A DNA stretch of 64,000 bases from contig NC_051431.1 of the NCBI RefSeq assembly GCF_001649575.2, forward strand, positions 8,195,320 through 8,259,319, written 5' to 3'. The DNA is from Kryptolebias marmoratus (Eukaryota > Chordata > Actinopteri > Cyprinodontiformes > Rivulidae). Positions 13,301 through 33,808 of this stretch are shown in pieces. A model generated the notes under the pieces. The model did no database searches. It was given only the letters and a program-made list of their open reading frames with translations, and was not told the origin of the DNA. Made by a program: the position numbers and the translations under genes. How positions within the stretch are numbered: position 1 is the first letter of the stretch; each line of letters starts with the position of its first letter.

Positions 13301-15660
13301 TTGGTTGCACTCTGAAGTTCTTTGTAAGCATTAACTTCAACTACAAAAACAGGAAAACGCTCACCTGCATTTCAAAGTCACCTCCTTTGCCCGGCTTTCT
13401 CGTTCTGGCTGTTGTTAAGTTGAGAGGAAGAGGGTCTGGTGGAGCATCCACCTGACTGAGCTGAAAGTCTCCATGCCCGGTGATGTGCACAAGTCTGTCA
13501 ACCTGCAGAGCCCGGCCACGGACGTACCCGGAGACACGGAGAGTGCCCAGACCAGTGGGCCCACCGCCCGTCTCCTCAGAAGGGCTGTTGGGTGTAAAAG
13601 TGACGTGTTGTGCTACAAGATGGGAACGTCTGGAACGGAACCCCAGCTTTCTTTGTTTCTGACTGCCAAGGTGTCTGAGAAGAAGGGTGGCATCCTGTTC
13701 TGAGTCCAGGGGGAAAAGACGGGCATCAGGGAACCTAACTTCCGTGATCTTTAACAATGCTCTTCTGGATTCGACTCTCTTCTTCACAGGAATGGTAGAC
13801 ACACCCTGACAAACCAGCGCTACGGGGGGGTGAGGAAATTTAAGAGAAAGGGGACAGATCAGAAAATTAACTGTGTCAGTGTAGAGTTTTGAAAAATCAC
13901 ATATTTGGTCCAAATTTAAACTCACCATGGCTAGGGAGGCCCTGAGCAAAGAGACAGGAGAGACAATGGTCTCCATAGGTGTCCCAGCCTTCAGTAGAGT
14001 CCAGCACAAACACAAGACTATCTGCAGCCTTCGTCACATCCAACAGGGAGTGCATGTCAGCTATCCAAAGAAAGAAACAGCAGCTTCAGGGTAAAAAAAA
14101 ATCTACCACAGGGTTAAACATATAGCCATTTCATTTCTCTGACTGAACTCGTTTGACTTCCATTAAAACAACAGCTATCATGCATTCGACAAACTTACCT
14201 GTGCTCATGTTTAGAAACATGAACCTTTGTTTAAAGCGAGGCAGAATCAGTCCAAAGCTGTCACTGACACCACTGATGCATTGCTCTTGATGCACAATGC
14301 CCCCGGCACCTTTTCCACGTAGCAGTTTGGTAACAGCTGCAGCATCAGCTCCAGCATGCAGGGAAACCACAACCACCAAATGTGGAGGACCGTCCCTGGT
14401 GCCCAGACGACGCTTTTCTGTCAGGACCTAAAGGAGCGAGAGGCATGAGAACTGCAACATCAAACAGGAATATTATAATACTGTAACTAAAGTAATATAA
14501 AACGTACCATGTCTTTCTTATTTTTGCGTATCTGGTTTGCTGTGTGTCTTCTGTCCAACTTCTTTTGCTCCTTCCTCTGTTTTTTGGTAAGCGTCGTCAC
14601 TGACACTCTCCCTGTGAGTCAGGTCAACAAAAAATAGATTACTGCATTTTTTTTCTCTTTTTGTTGTTAATGAGATTATTACATGTTCAAAAACTGAATG
14701 TGTTAAAACGTAATAAATAAAATAATAATATACCCTATTCTAGTACTCTCAGTTGTTGGGGTTTACATCCCAGCATCTAGAAAACATGATCAAGTTTTAT
14801 GCAGGTTCTACAATAAGATAAATGCAATATAAAATAAATTGCACTACACTTTTTTTCAACAAATTAAGGGCGACTGTAGCTGTATGATTCTTATATATTG
14901 TATTTGATTGTAGATTTATTGTTGTGATCGTTGTTTTGTGATCAAACTTAAGCCAAGATTTTGCTACCAGGTGGTCTCACATTTGATTGGAGAATAAGAT
15001 AAGATAAACTTTATTGATCCTACAATGGGAGAAATTTGCACGTTACTGCAGCTCAATACAGAAAGGTTGAGATGAAAAAAAAAACACTATGCACCTATAA
15101 TAAATAGAAATGCACATCTACACATTAGTGTGTATATATATATATAGGTACACAAAGTTCATGATTACTAATATTAGGTTCTGTGACTGGAAAGAAATTG
15201 TCATAACATCACCCCATCCACCATTGTGCCTGACAGGTGACAAAATCTATTTACACTGATGTGCTCAGCTTATGATTTTACCAAATGAGTGCTGTGCATT
15301 ATGTCAATTCATCTCAGCAATGAGCTTATCTGTCCTTTATACAGAAATACAATCAATTCGTTTAAAAAAAATCCTTAAACATGACGTTCATGAAATAGCT
15401 TACAGAAAAAGGTGTGCTTTAACACAAAAAACACAATTTGCACAAACCATATCCAACCTCTCTAAGCTTTTATTGAGCACACGTGTTTCCAGACGCAAAA
15501 AGAGTCACAAGCTAAGCTAAATAATAATTTATCGTGACTTACCTTTGTTTTCTCTCTCAATTTCCCCTTTCGCCCGGTGTTTACCATGTTTGTGCTCTTT
15601 ATTCTTCTGTTTGTATATACCGGGTCTGTGGCCCTGTTGTTTTTCTCCATTTGCTGCCAT
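7338..15660 (-). CDS. tsr1: Pre-rRNA-processing protein TSR1 (40S assembly factor)
   Basis: TSR1 is a nucleolar/cytoplasmic assembly factor of the pre-40S ribosomal subunit, a GTPase-like relative of BMS1 that lacks a working nucleotide site. Fifteen coding exons on the minus strand: 15543-15660, 14508-14611, 14199-14427, 13926-14060, 13365-13819, 12930-13074, 12503-12678, 9473-9687, 9236-9395, 9040-9150, 8791-8923, 8016-8132, 7777-7917, 7612-7686, 7338-7516. Lengths sum to 2493 nt, giving 830 aa (human about 804), and phase is kept throughout. The start [14 protein letters not shown] is followed by a basic N-terminus. Residues about 80-195 are the GTPase-like fold without a GKS/T P-loop. Then come [12 protein letters not shown] (exon 5), an aspartate-rich acidic linker (exon 7), MFPDEVDTP (exon 8) and the hallmark [16 protein letters not shown] (exon 11). 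The C-terminus reads [14 protein letters not shown]. Intron 7 is 2.8 kb; the others are mostly short. The identity is secure. Confidence 0.97.
8311..8326. repeat. (TG)n microsatellite
   Basis: Eight TG units within a tsr1 intron. A second short GT run lies at about 8984-9001 in the neighbouring intron. These are likely length-polymorphic. Confidence 0.85.
8369..8551 (+). repeat. Dispersed teleost repeat, copy A (in a tsr1 intron)
   Basis: Contains ATTCAAGATGGC near 8404 and TTGGTGTGGTAGTAGCTGAG near 8479. The same two blocks at similar spacing recur at about 63058 and 63143 (copy B). Both copies also begin with a GTACATCT block. This shows a dispersed repeat family of unknown class; I recall similar sequence being common in fish genomes. 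Confidence 0.65.
9688..12502. other. Large tsr1 intron (intron 7)
   Basis: A 2815-bp intron between the tsr1 acidic-linker exon and the next exon. Most of it is AT-rich. The right part, about 11930-12300, is more GC-rich and complex and could be regulatory or a decayed repeat. No snoRNA with convincing C and D boxes was found on the minus strand. No exon-like open frame is supported. Confidence 0.6.
14991..15056. repeat. Fragment resembling a teleost LINE/SINE 3' tail
   Basis: The phrase AAACTTTATTGATCC followed by GGGAGAAATTTGCA and a TTACTGCAGCTCA block resembles a tail found in many fish retroelement copies. It lies in tsr1 intron 1. It is recognised by general resemblance only, with no second copy in this window. 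Confidence 0.4.
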
Positions 15661-15720
15661 ATTCACCATGTGCGAATGGCAGCTAATCTACTTCCGCACT
15701 TTCTCTGACGTCATAGCGGA
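15661..15720 (-). promoter_or_regulatory. tsr1: tsr1 core promoter region with a CRE site
   Basis: A perfect palindromic CRE (TGACGTCA) sits at 15706-15713, about 46 bp upstream of the tsr1 start codon, beside a CTTCCG (ETS-type) motif at 15691. Such TATA-less CRE/ETS promoters are usual for ribosome-assembly genes. The transcription start is not determined. Confidence 0.55.
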
Positions 15721-17700
15721 GGTGTGTCTTCTGATTTTCCGGAAACTGTTTTGTTTTTTTCAAAATAAAAGCCTAAAATTTGATTGGTTAATGCTTTTAC
15801 ACTGTAAATCCATAAGAACGTCAACAAACTTTTTTTCTTTTAATACATTTTTGTACTTTACCCTGAAAATAAACTTTTGTTTTTACTTTTTCTAGGATAC
15901 TTGTTTTACTTACGAGGAAAAGGATGAAAAACATGTGTTTGTAATCAAGTGAAAAAACAAAAAAACAGATGCCTTTTTGTTCTAACTTTAAACAATAAAA
16001 CAAAATGTGAGAGCATTCTTTGTTGTGTTGTAACTTTTATGGCTCACCATGACTCCTTTTTGTAATATAGAGGTTTGCAAAATATATGGTACCACAGTTT
16101 GTGAAGAAATTAGGACTATAAATTCAAATTTGTATTCGATTCCAGAAATTCATAAAACATACACCTGACTTGGTCATTAGAAGGTAGCTTTATCACATGA
16201 TGTCTTGTGTCATACACAGTTTTTAAAACATTTATTTAACATTACCATTTACAACTTTTTAATTGTTTTTAGAAAAGAATAGTTGTTACGAATCTGTTTT
16301 CTGGTATCCCAATTTAAAAAGATTAAGATAAGCATATTATCACCTCTAATTTAGCAACATTCAGTTTGACTATTTGGAGATGTAAAAGATCCACTTTTCA
16401 AGGTTTTGATGAACATTGATGCACAACTATACCACCATGGTGCTTTTTCAACAGTGTCATAAAAATTGATATTAATAAAGATTAAGCCTGATTAAGAAAG
16501 AGCAGCAGTGTTCCTAGGTTGATTATAGTTTTGTTGTTTTTTTTTATATTTTTGTATGGCAAATATTTAGTTTGTCTGTATAGATTCAGTGAGGTGATTA
16601 CAGAATCGTGTCTGTAAAAGAAAAGAAAAAAATACTCAAATGTTCAAAGATTATGACCACACAATACTGCTTTTTTACTGTCATGTGTAAAACCAAATTT
16701 GTTAAGGATTCTCTGAGCCTTTAAGTTGCATTATGCAGTTCTACCATAGGTGAGCACATCCAAGACTTTTTTTTACAGTTCTTTATAGATGTTATTAATG
16801 AACTTAACAAAATAGATTGACACCATCTTCACTAAGTTGTGAACTAATTCCATCATTCTATGCTGCTACACATGGATATCTCTTTTGAGGTCTTAATACT
16901 GAAATTGATGCTGTTTGGTGTTTAAGTATAACAATGCACAGATTTTTTTTCACATATTGTTGTTTTTTGATAAAATCCTGGGATTGAGTAAGAAACGAGG
17001 AAGCACTTTTCAAACAACAACAGCAACAACAGGTTTTGGTAAAAGATGTCAATATAACTGATGCCTTAGTATATTTTTTTCAAATTTCTTTACAGTGATC
17101 TTGTGAAATTCCAGTCTGGCGGAGCCACATTTTGCGGCTTTTGAGAATTGTAGAACAATTCTCTGTTTGTTTCTTGCAAAAAGACAAAAAACAAAACAAA
17201 ACAAAACAACAACAACCTCTGGATCTGTTACAGCTAATCGTTTGAGAGGCTTGCTCTCTGCTGCTGATTTAGATTTTTGAGGGAAGTGCAGTTCAAGGCC
17301 TCAGTAGACTTTCAGTGACCCGTCAACAACAAGCCTGCTTGGGATCCCATGGGCAAAACCATATGGGTAAAAACACACAGCACTCTGTTCAACTGGAGAC
17401 TGTAAACACATGAGCATTATACTAATAATGTGTCTACTGCATGCTGTGAACTAAAGTAAGGTAAGGCAGACTTTTAAGCTTTATTTACAAGTAAACATTC
17501 CTTGTTCTTCTATAAAGATAAAATAAAATCATCTGTTATATTTTACATTATATTGAGATTAGTATTAGTGCGTTCCCTTTGGATTAATAATAACAATAAT
17601 TGCTTTGTTTACTAAAACTAAACGCGTTCACTAAGAAACGTGCTGCCACGGTTTAATATTTACCAGGCGGACTTGTACATGTTTAGTATTTTTTAAATTG
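15721..17700. other. Intergenic spacer between divergent tsr1 and taok1
   Basis: About 2 kb of AT-rich DNA separates the head-to-head tsr1 and taok1 genes. It has homopolymer runs and an (AAAAC)n-like simple repeat near 17190-17210. No exon, RNA gene or complete transposon was seen. Confidence 0.6.
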
Positions 17701-18381
17701 TGCCCTAGTGTTTCCGCCTCTGGATGTTCCTGGGTCAGGCAGAGTTTACTGCAACAGGCAGGGCGGAACTGCTGTTAGCAGCATGTCGAAGTTAGACGGG
17801 CAGCCAGGCTGAGTTAGCTCCGCTCGCCAGAACTTAGCAATTTTAGGTGCCAGTGGGGAAGGCGAAACCCCCCCAGCTTGTGTGCGGACTTCGCGGATAC
17901 CACCGCGGCTTGTTTTGCGGGTGTTTGTTGGGAGGGGGGCCTTTTGGAGCTCCCCTCGCGATTTTTCCCAGCGTATTTTTCACGGAGTCAGGCGGCGGTT
18001 GAGGGCTCGGCAGCCATCTTTGGAGCTTTCCTGGGAGTGGGATCCGACTACCGTGGAGCCCCGAGCTACTTCAAGGGTGGGCATTTTAATCTTTAAATAT
18101 TCGCCGATGTGTTCACTTTGATCGATTGACAGCGTGAGGAGCCACGATGTTTTCGCGCACCGAGCTGTCACGCCGGGAATGAACGCCGGAATTGGCACTT
18201 TATATTCCCGAACAATTTTGAGCAGACGCGACATTCTCGACAGCGTTGAAGCTGGCCTGTCAGAGCAGGGAGAGTTGTAGCTAAGTGGCTAAGCTAACAG
18301 ATTCCACTTTGACTACTTTGAGGTGTTTTCTGGTTTTTTTTTTAACTCAAGATGCAGCTCAAGTGAAGAGAGTTATTACAG
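17700..18381 (+). other. taok1: taok1 5' non-coding exon and GC-rich promoter
   Basis: A GC-rich island in an AT-rich region. It ends with a strong donor, ACAG before GTAAGTCAG, at 18381/18382. The next plus-strand acceptor that fits is 21976/21977, giving a first intron of about 3.6 kb before the exon with the start codon. The left edge of the exon is an estimate. Short open frames in it (17878-18121) have no recognised domain. Confidence 0.6.
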
Positions 18382-21300
18382 GTAAGTCAGGCTGAGCCGC
18401 AGCAGGTAAGGCTGGGTTTGTTAGGTAACCCCAGAAGTATTGTGGCCTTCTTGAGAAGTAAAAACTTTAAAGATGTTTTTTTTTTTTCAGAGCAACAACA
18501 GCACTGAGTTTACAGATTTCCACCCATCCGCACAGAAACTGTCTTGGCCTTGTTGTCCATCAGACTCATCAGTGTGATCGTTTGATTTTGTGTTTGAATA
18601 GTTGGTTGTGACTTAATTGACCAGAAAGCTAAAGTTGTGTTACAATTTAAAATATAAAAAGGTTATTATTGAAAAGATGAATTATCTTTAATGAAAGATC
18701 TAAGAGGAGGCATTGAGGGTATGCAAAGTAAAATTCAACTTTTCAAGTTGAATTACTAATTGTTATAATCATATATATATAATTTGGCTTTTAAAACAAT
18801 AAAAATGGGGTCTGAGTTGTATATGTTTCCTTCCCAAACTGACAAACAAAGATTTTGCCTGTCTTGTCTTGCCTTAAAAGTTTTTAATTTACTTGACAAC
18901 CATCAGAGTCCAAGCCACGCTTTCCTTAAATTGGTTGAAAACGCCTTTATTCGTTGCTGCATGGTTTACTGGACTTCTAAAACCTCTTTTTCGGCTTCGG
19001 GGAGTTGAAACTTTGATCGACTTTGGTTTTGATTTACTGTTAAACTTCCCATTGCTTGTTTGTCGCTACTTTTGTGTGACTGATGCTAAATATCCCTGGT
19101 CAGAATTTTCACTGGGGCCCATTCCTACCCTGTAGCAGTGCAAACAGGAAGTGCCGAGAAATGCAGTGTAGTGAGGGCATACATTGGGAATTCCACCCCT
19201 CCAGCTTTGTTGTCCTGTCCTGCTGCATTCTTGTGCATTTGTATGTTCTAGTTGGAAGACTTGGGTGGTTCATGAAGGTGTCGATTATCGTTGTTTCCCC
19301 CCCCCCCCATGTGTCCATGGTCAAAAATCACATCATAACATGAGACAGCAAAGCTCATTGAGTGGCAACAGTATTGGAAAGAACAAATGGCACTAACGAG
19401 GCACAGTCTTACATGGTAACGAGGCTTTATTTTAGGGCTGTGGCTGCATTTGTGTAGAATAGTGAGTTGTTCAGTGTTGTTGTGAGACAAAAGACGTCTG
19501 CTTGAACTGGGGGCTGTTTCTCCCGGGCTGGGGAAGAGGTCTTGTGACTCTAGCGTCAGCTCTGCATCTGTTTGCAGCTGATCATCTGAGCTGCATGAAC
19601 TCTTGTGAATTTTCCTCAGCCATCTTTTACAGCCTACATTGATACAGCTGTAATAACAACAGTTTAGTAGCAAAAGTTTCAGCTCGACGTGGATGTTTTG
19701 AGTAAATTCCCTGCTCTTCAGTATTTATTTTTCAATATGTGAATTGTCTTGGAAAGTTTTGGATAGTTTAATTGTTCCACATCTAATTCTTTTTAACATT
19801 GGGAGAGCAGCAGATGAAATATCATTATATTATCTACATTCTTTAGGGAAGGGAAGATGATGATAATGCTGCTGAGTATAATATTGTGAAAAAGCCACTT
19901 TAACAAAAACTTACAAGTAATAAAAATGGGTGATAGTTGAAAGTCGTTTAATTAGCCTATCAGAGTGGACACGACTGACTGTGTTGGTCTTTTTTTGTTA
20001 CAGAGATAAAGCCTCTGACTGAAAACACTGTTTAATCCATCTGTTGTTTTGGTTATGACAAGAACTTAATACCCAAAAGATGTTTTCAAGTAGCTTAAAG
20101 GTAATTTTAATGCAGTGTGATCTGTTCATGGTTTTAACATTTGCTCAATCATGCAGCCTTAATGATAGAAATTTGGATATAGGTCTGTTAGTGTCTTCTG
20201 TGTTCCTCTTGACACTGTTTGTAATATATATTCCTATAGAATGCAAAAACTATGCATGCACTATGATTGAACTTTTATTCGAAAGTGGGCAACAAAGAAG
20301 ACTGAGTACCTTGAAAAGATGCTTGTTTTGAAGAGATACTGTGTGAGGAACTTTGACATCATTCGTTTTTGTACAGTTTGCTCCTTGGGGAGGCTAAGGG
20401 AATAAAACCTATGTTAGATTTCCACTCTCAGACTTCTTTTCTTGTAAATTGAAGTTGACAAACAAGCTTTGCATCACCTGTCAGACAGGTGTGAAACGAC
20501 CGACAGATTAGTTCAATGTTAAAGCACACACCTGAGCGCAGCGAAACCCCCAAAAAGCTATGAATACAAGCGCAGTTGCGTTAGCCACGTCCCAATGATT
20601 TTGCGCATGCAGACTCGTAAATTATGCGGACGACCATAGGCACGTTGATGGGTGTCGCTCTTTCCCCAGAGCTGCGGTGCTGGATTGATTATTGGACCTG
20701 CTCAGTGATCTCAAACAGCAACAAAATCTGGAAATGCATTTTCACCCTTTTAATTCAACGATTTGCTTAAATTAAAATGCTAGAACAATTTTCAGCTTGA
20801 TCCAGACCTAGAATTTGACAACGCTTTCATTACTCAAATGTGTTAAGGTGTTAAATATTGTGATAACAATGCTAAGAAGACAACGGTACACTAAGAAGAC
20901 ATTCTTATGTTTGTTTTTATATTAAGAAATGAAGTTGAGGAAATTGTTTGCATCTCTTGAACTAGAGAGGTGGACCAACTCGCTGCTCTGTATTCAGCTG
21001 TGGAGTGAAAAAGAACTGATTTGGAGAGTAAATATAGTATGTATAGCTCAAACAGGCTGAGAAAAAGTCTGTTCAAAATGGCCCCTGGTTTCTAGAAAAA
21101 GGTTCCTGTGATCTAAATTTGTTTTGAGCCACTGCTTTAGGTGCTGCAGCTCCAACAGATAGTTGTAAAAAAATTCACTTTCCACCACCGCTAACTTTTT
21201 TTTTTGAAGATATTCATCATCTTGCTGCAAACATTCAAGGACCTAAGCTTAAACAATAAGTAGAGTCTGCTCTGTCTCTTCTCACATAAACCTCAGTGTT

Positions 21301-21976
21301 GAATTTCCAGTTCAGTCCGTTGCCCAGGTACCTGTAGACCTCTACTTCTTCTGTCTGGTTGTGATTGCGTTCAACTTTTTCCCTCTCAAATCCACAATCA
21401 CCTCCTTTGTCTCGTGTTCAAGATGAGGTGATTGTTCCCACACCGTGCCATAAAACTGTCCACCAGTTCTCTGTACTCAGCCTCCATCACTGACACACCC
21501 CGCAGCTGCAGTCATCTGAGTATTTCTGAACATGACACATGTCTGAGTTTCACTGGAAGTCTGGGATGTATAAGATGAAGAAAAATGGTGTCGTTTCTTC
21601 TGCTGCCCCACGCAACACGCGTTTCTTTTTTCCCTGCATCAGTCTGTTGTCACTAAAGGTGTGAGAAGACGTCGAGATGTTTCACACTGGTTTCATTACT
21701 ACGGCTGCTGTTACTGTGGGAACAGGAGATTTATGCTAGAGTACGAAAGGATTTTAACTGTCCATTCTTCAATTTTGCTACTGAAATGACAGTTTTTAAC
21801 CAATGTAACAACTTTCTCCCACTCATCTCGCAGGAGGACTTCTCCACCTAAAGAACACAATGCTTTTTTTTTTTTTTTTTTCCATAACTAAAACACCGCA
21901 AAGAAACATGTTGGAGACTGGGGCAAATTTACTCCAAAACAACAAACATCCATTTTGCTTCTCTTTGTATTTTCAG
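18382..21976 (+). other. taok1: taok1 first intron
   Basis: About 3.6 kb with no supported exon. Open frames at 18784-19396 and 20080-20331 lack splice support and recognisable domains. It has a poly-C run near 19300 and a decayed LINE reverse-transcriptase fragment at about 21290-21560 (separate entry). Confidence 0.6.
21290..21560 (-). mobile_element. Decayed LINE reverse-transcriptase fragment
   Basis: Read on the minus strand, this segment gives pieces typical of the reverse-transcriptase region of L2/Rex/CR1-type non-LTR elements: CGNNHLILNT, then in another frame TKEVIVDLRGKK, then GTW/NGLNWKFNT-like pieces. Stops and frameshifts break the reading frame, so it is a dead fragment. The clade is inferred from the style of the motifs only. 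It lies antisense within taok1 intron 1. Confidence 0.65.
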
Positions 21977-22094
21977 CCCTGAACACATATGAAAGCACTG
22001 TCCTGCAGATGAGCCATCACTGGGGGCTTTCCCGTCACTGTCGCAGACCCAGATAGTTCCTGGCGACAGCGGCGTTGCCCCCCAACTCCACATT

Positions 22095-29346
<7,252 letters not shown>

Positions 29347-32300
29347 ACCCCCCCTTTCTGCTCTAGAGTCACTTTGAGTGGAGAGTAACCGCAGGGCAGA
29401 GCATTGGCTTACCTCCGGTGCTCTGTCTCTGCGACACTACCCCTGTACAGATGTGGATGTGTGATGAAATAAATGTTGCTCAGGTCAAAAGGGCTGGGAA
29501 AGGCACAGCCCGTCCTCACGGCAGTTTATTGGCACACACACAGATTCTTAGATGTATGTTACAAAAGCAGTTTGAGTATTAGCATCCTTTTTTTTTTTTT
29601 TTTACAAGTCTCTCGTACAGAGAATGTTTTATTTTTTTTCCTAAATTTGTTCTATTCACAGCCATTGCTCTCATTTTGCACATACAACACTGTTAGAAAG
29701 CTTTTGACGTGTTTAACGATGTCTTTAGAAATGTAGACTCAAACAATCATTAAACAGGTTTTGCTTCGGGATTTTGTTTTGTTCCTCCCATTCATAAATA
29801 GTAATGCACTGGCCAATTCTCTGTGGTACGGTGGAAAAAAAAACCCCAACTCAGAACTCACTGAGGATGCTTTGCTGTTGTCTACCAGCCTGCTGTAACA
29901 GTCATCGATGGTCATTGTGATAAATTAGACACTTGTGTTTATCCAGTGTTTTAGTTTTCTTTCTTTTATTCCACAAGATGTCAACCAAAATGAGATTTCA
30001 TCAATGCAAAACCAAACAGATTCATCCTAACTTTTTCAGACATATGCTTCTACTAACACGGTGCCTTTTTAAAGGTTTGATAACAGGTAATACAGATTTA
30101 TACTTTAAGAGTTTGAATTTCATCCCTGGTTTCTGATCAGTAATAAAATAGGTTTTAGTTCAGATTATTTTAACACCTATAGAGTTTTAAATCCAGACTT
30201 CCAAGATTTTTTTTGGTTTTTCAGTTTTTGAAGAATTCTCTATCCCCCAGACGTACAGTTGGAAGTAGTTTAATGAACTTTGACAAATGAAGTTACTTGT
30301 TCACGTCACTAACTACATATTTAAGTGGTACTCTAGGGGAATCTTCCAAACTTCTCTGGAGAATTTCACTGTACACAGTCACGAGGAGTTGTGAGAAAAT
30401 TGGGAACTTCATGGCCTTAAAACGCAATCCCAGTGCTCATCTATTCATTTTTATTAGTGCCTTTTTAAAACTGCTGCCTTTTTTCAAAGCACTTTATACA
30501 GCCTAATGCTTGTAAAAGTAATATTTGCCTTTATTTCTTTTTTTTTTTGTGCAAAGCTCCTGGTGAATGAGTGTTTCATCGGTACGCATGTAGAGAGGTC
30601 AAACTTACCTGTGATGTGATTTTTTTTTTTTTTTTTAAGGAGCAATTACCCAAGTAGACACAAAAGCCTTGTGCATGTTAGCATTCATTATGTGAGCAAA
30701 GAATTTTCTTTTTTTTTTTTTTTTTCAACTTTTTCTGTTTTTTTTTTTCCAGAGACTAGCTGTTGTTGGTTATTGCCTGTTTATGTTTAAGCTGAACTTA
30801 TTGAACTGAGTGTTTGAGGATGCTACATTGTTGTTACATATGTTTTTTTTTGCTACAGTTTCTATAAAACAAACAAAGTTAAGTGAGGACTCCTTTATAT
30901 GCAGACAGGTAGTTGTCATGACCATGACAGCAGGCGTTGCGCTACTGAACTAAAACACTGCTTAAAAAAAAAATGACAGCCCCCAAATAAATTAACACTT
31001 AAAATCCAGAAGGTGCCAAGTTAAAATTGTTGCACAATCAATTCAGAACCAAAAAAATGTCCATTGAGTCAAACACGTCTTTTCGATTGGCATTTTAGCT
31101 TACAAATATAAAAGTAAAACTAATTAAATGCACATTTTGTTAGGAAAAAACAACTGGCAAAAGCACATAGGTTCTTTTTGACAGCTTCAGGTTTTTTGTT
31201 TTGTTTTGATTTTTTTATACCTTTTTCTCAAGTTTTTAGGTAATGGAATATCCGTGAACAAGCATTTGTCCTTTTAACTGTTTACCCGACTCTCCACTTA
31301 ACAGTTTCAAAGGCCTTCAGAGATAATGCAAAGGTTTGTGCTCTTCTGAGTCACAGAGTTGTAGATAATGTTCATATTTTTATGTTTAATTCAAGAACAA
31401 GTTGAAAAACTAAACTCATTTTAAAGAAAAAAAACTGACTTTATTCAACTGTTGCTCTCAAAACAATTTCATTTTAGGTGATAAGTTGTGTACGCACAGT
31501 TTATTTGGCTCTATTTCTACTTTCAGATTAAAATCTTCCTTCTTGCATTTGCTGCCATTTTAATAAATGCCACTTTGTGCAGTCGACTGATGTTATTCTC
31601 CAGCGCTGCACACTTTCATGCATTTGTCCTCATTCCTGTCAGATCAAAAGCTTTTTTTTTTTAATCTTATTTTTCAAGGCTCGTCCTGAATGTTGTTTTT
31701 TTTTTTTTTCCCTAAACATATTTTTGTCATATTTGAGGACACACAAAGCGCTGGCAATTCTTTTTATATTGGGTTGAATTTTATTTCATGTATATATTCC
31801 ACCAGAGAAAGTTGCCTTTATATCAGTTTAGACATTATTTGGTTCCAAAACTCATCTTTTTTTTTTTTTTTTTCCATCTACTATATCCGAATTATATTTG
31901 ATTCTTGTCTGATTTATTTGTGTTTGGTAAAAATGAGAATGTACTTATTGGAGTTTTCGCATAAGTCAGAAGCCAATACCAAGTGTTTGAATGTTGGGCC
32001 AATCAAAACTCAAATTTGCCAACTTTTAGATTTTATGTGGATGACTCGACTCATTTTTACGCCGCTTATGTTACAGAAACTAAATATTCTTTCCAGTTTG
32101 AAAAGATTTCCAACAGCAACCTGTATTTTGTTTCATGTTTTCCATGTTTCACGGAACTCGTCAGTTTTTATCCACCTCATTGAAAGCAAGTGGGATACCG
32201 GATGTGAACTGGCGACTGAAAAATAATAATCCTCTTTATGGTCAAACACTGTGCCATACCCGAGTTGCCAAGTCCAGACATCAGTGAATCTGTTTCATCT

Positions 32301-32707
32301 CCAATGTTTTACCTGTTCTTGGGCTAACGACAGAAAATGTGTGAAACTAAAAGGCAAGTTGGCTCTGGCTTATTGATTTAGGTTAAAAAACAAACAAACT
32401 TGGGAGTGACAGGCTGATGATGAAAAGATTGCATTTCTTTAAAGATGTCAGTATTTTTTTTTTTTTGGCACATTACCACTACAACCCTATAACTTGTATT
32501 AAAATGTATAGATGGTGGAGTTATTGAATGTCATAGATTATGAAGATGCTACATAAGAGATGGTAAAGTACTAAAAGTGGATTTAAGTTGTGTACAAAGA
32601 GATAAAACAATAAAAAATAGGATACAATTATTATGATGTTTGTATTGTATTTACCGTTGTGTTGGCAGAGGGATATTGAACAGAAATCAGCTGTAATAAA
32701 GTAATTT
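29347..32707 (+). other. taok1: taok1 3' UTR
   Basis: About 3.36 kb from the stop codon to a good AATAAA at 32695-32700, with no other gene. It is very T-rich, with several runs of 10-16 T. An earlier AATAAA at about 29468 could give a short isoform. Open frames such as 31690-32226 are A/T-biased noise. Mammalian TAOK1 also has a long 3' UTR. Confidence 0.65.
32695..32700 (+). terminator. taok1: taok1 distal polyadenylation signal
   Basis: AATAAA followed by a T-rich and GT-containing stretch (TTTGTTTGTTTAC). It is the last good signal before the next promoter. Confidence 0.6.
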
Positions 32708-33115
32708 TAGTATAACTTGCCTGGTTTGTTTGTTTACTTTGAAGCGTGCATCATTTTGATATGCCGGCGCATGGAACGGAGCAGGCAGAGACCAAACCGT
32801 TAATGGTCAACGCTGGACATCAGCGGGTGGGCGCACACTTTGGATTCCCCATTCTTATTCCCAGGCGTGCACTGAACTCGACAATGTGGAGCAAACAGTC
32901 GTCGCGATTGCAAGGTGGAGGGCAACTTCCCAATTGTATTCATTTTAACTCCGCTCGCCGGCATTCATCACATTTGACCAGGCGACGCGCCGGCAAATGG
33001 GAAAGAAGCAGACCCACTGATAAATTCGGCTTTACGGCTGGTGGAAAAGGATCTCATCCAATGATGTAAGCGGAAGTGCATCCAGCGTAATTTGTGACGA
33101 GCACTGTAAATAAAG
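32708..33115 (+). promoter_or_regulatory. Promoter and first exon of a small transcription unit
   Basis: A GC-richer island holding GCGGAAGTG (ETS-type site) at about 33070. A donor (AAAG before GTAAAC) at 33115/33116 ends the probable non-coding exon 1. The next fitting acceptor is 33799/33800. The transcription start is not determined. Confidence 0.45.
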
Positions 33116-33808
33116 GTAAACGAGCTAGCCTGCAAAAAGTTATGCCGTCTCAATTGTGTGTGACCTAAGTAAGTATACGGTTTTAAAAATATAAATTTGA
33201 CTTACTCAGCCATTGGTTGCACAGCCTGCTGTCTATAATGAACATCGAAAAGGGATTCTACAGGGTCACTTTAGCTAACCTTATATATAATAACTACATT
33301 TAAATGATCCGAAGACTCTCGTGACGATGTGTTAACTACTCTTTATTGTGTAAAATTATAAAATAAAGTAGCTACGTGGTCTTATCTGATCGCTGTCTGC
33401 TGCAGCTAGCTTAGCTGTATCGCTGCTTGCAACTTAATTTACATGCTAATTTAGCTAATATGTTGGTCAAAAATCGTCTCCTGCTTCATGAACATTGAAT
33501 AAACTTTACCTGAGTTTTCAGCAGTTAGCTTATGTCATTTTGATTCTCTAATGCTTTGTATAAAATCACAGCTTTTGCCCAGTTTCTGCAGTAACACAAG
33601 TTTAGACCATATGCATGTATTAAAATATACATGTCTACAATTCAGATGACTAAAACACCCACCCTGGTTTTAGTTACGATTTAGGATTGCTTTGCACCTT
33701 TTTTCTGAGAGCTATGCAGATGTTTGTTTGTTGTGTAGCTATGGCGTGTTCCCACCTGAAGGCGTTACTTATCTCTTCTGAATGACTTTGTCCTCACAGA
33801 ACTCCAGG

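Noticed and set aside
14061..14198. Possible C/D snoRNA in a tsr1 intron (mammalian TSR1 introns host SNORD91)
   Set aside because: A C-like box (ATGATAG) and a D-like CTGA exist on the minus strand but are too far apart and lack a terminal stem; no clear guide region.
19248..19673. 141-codon minus-strand frame in taok1 intron 1
   Set aside because: No domain, no splice support; crosses a poly-C simple repeat.
31690..32226. 178-codon open frame after taok1
   Set aside because: Lies in the taok1 3' UTR, begins in a poly-T run, and the translation is Phe/Ile-rich noise.
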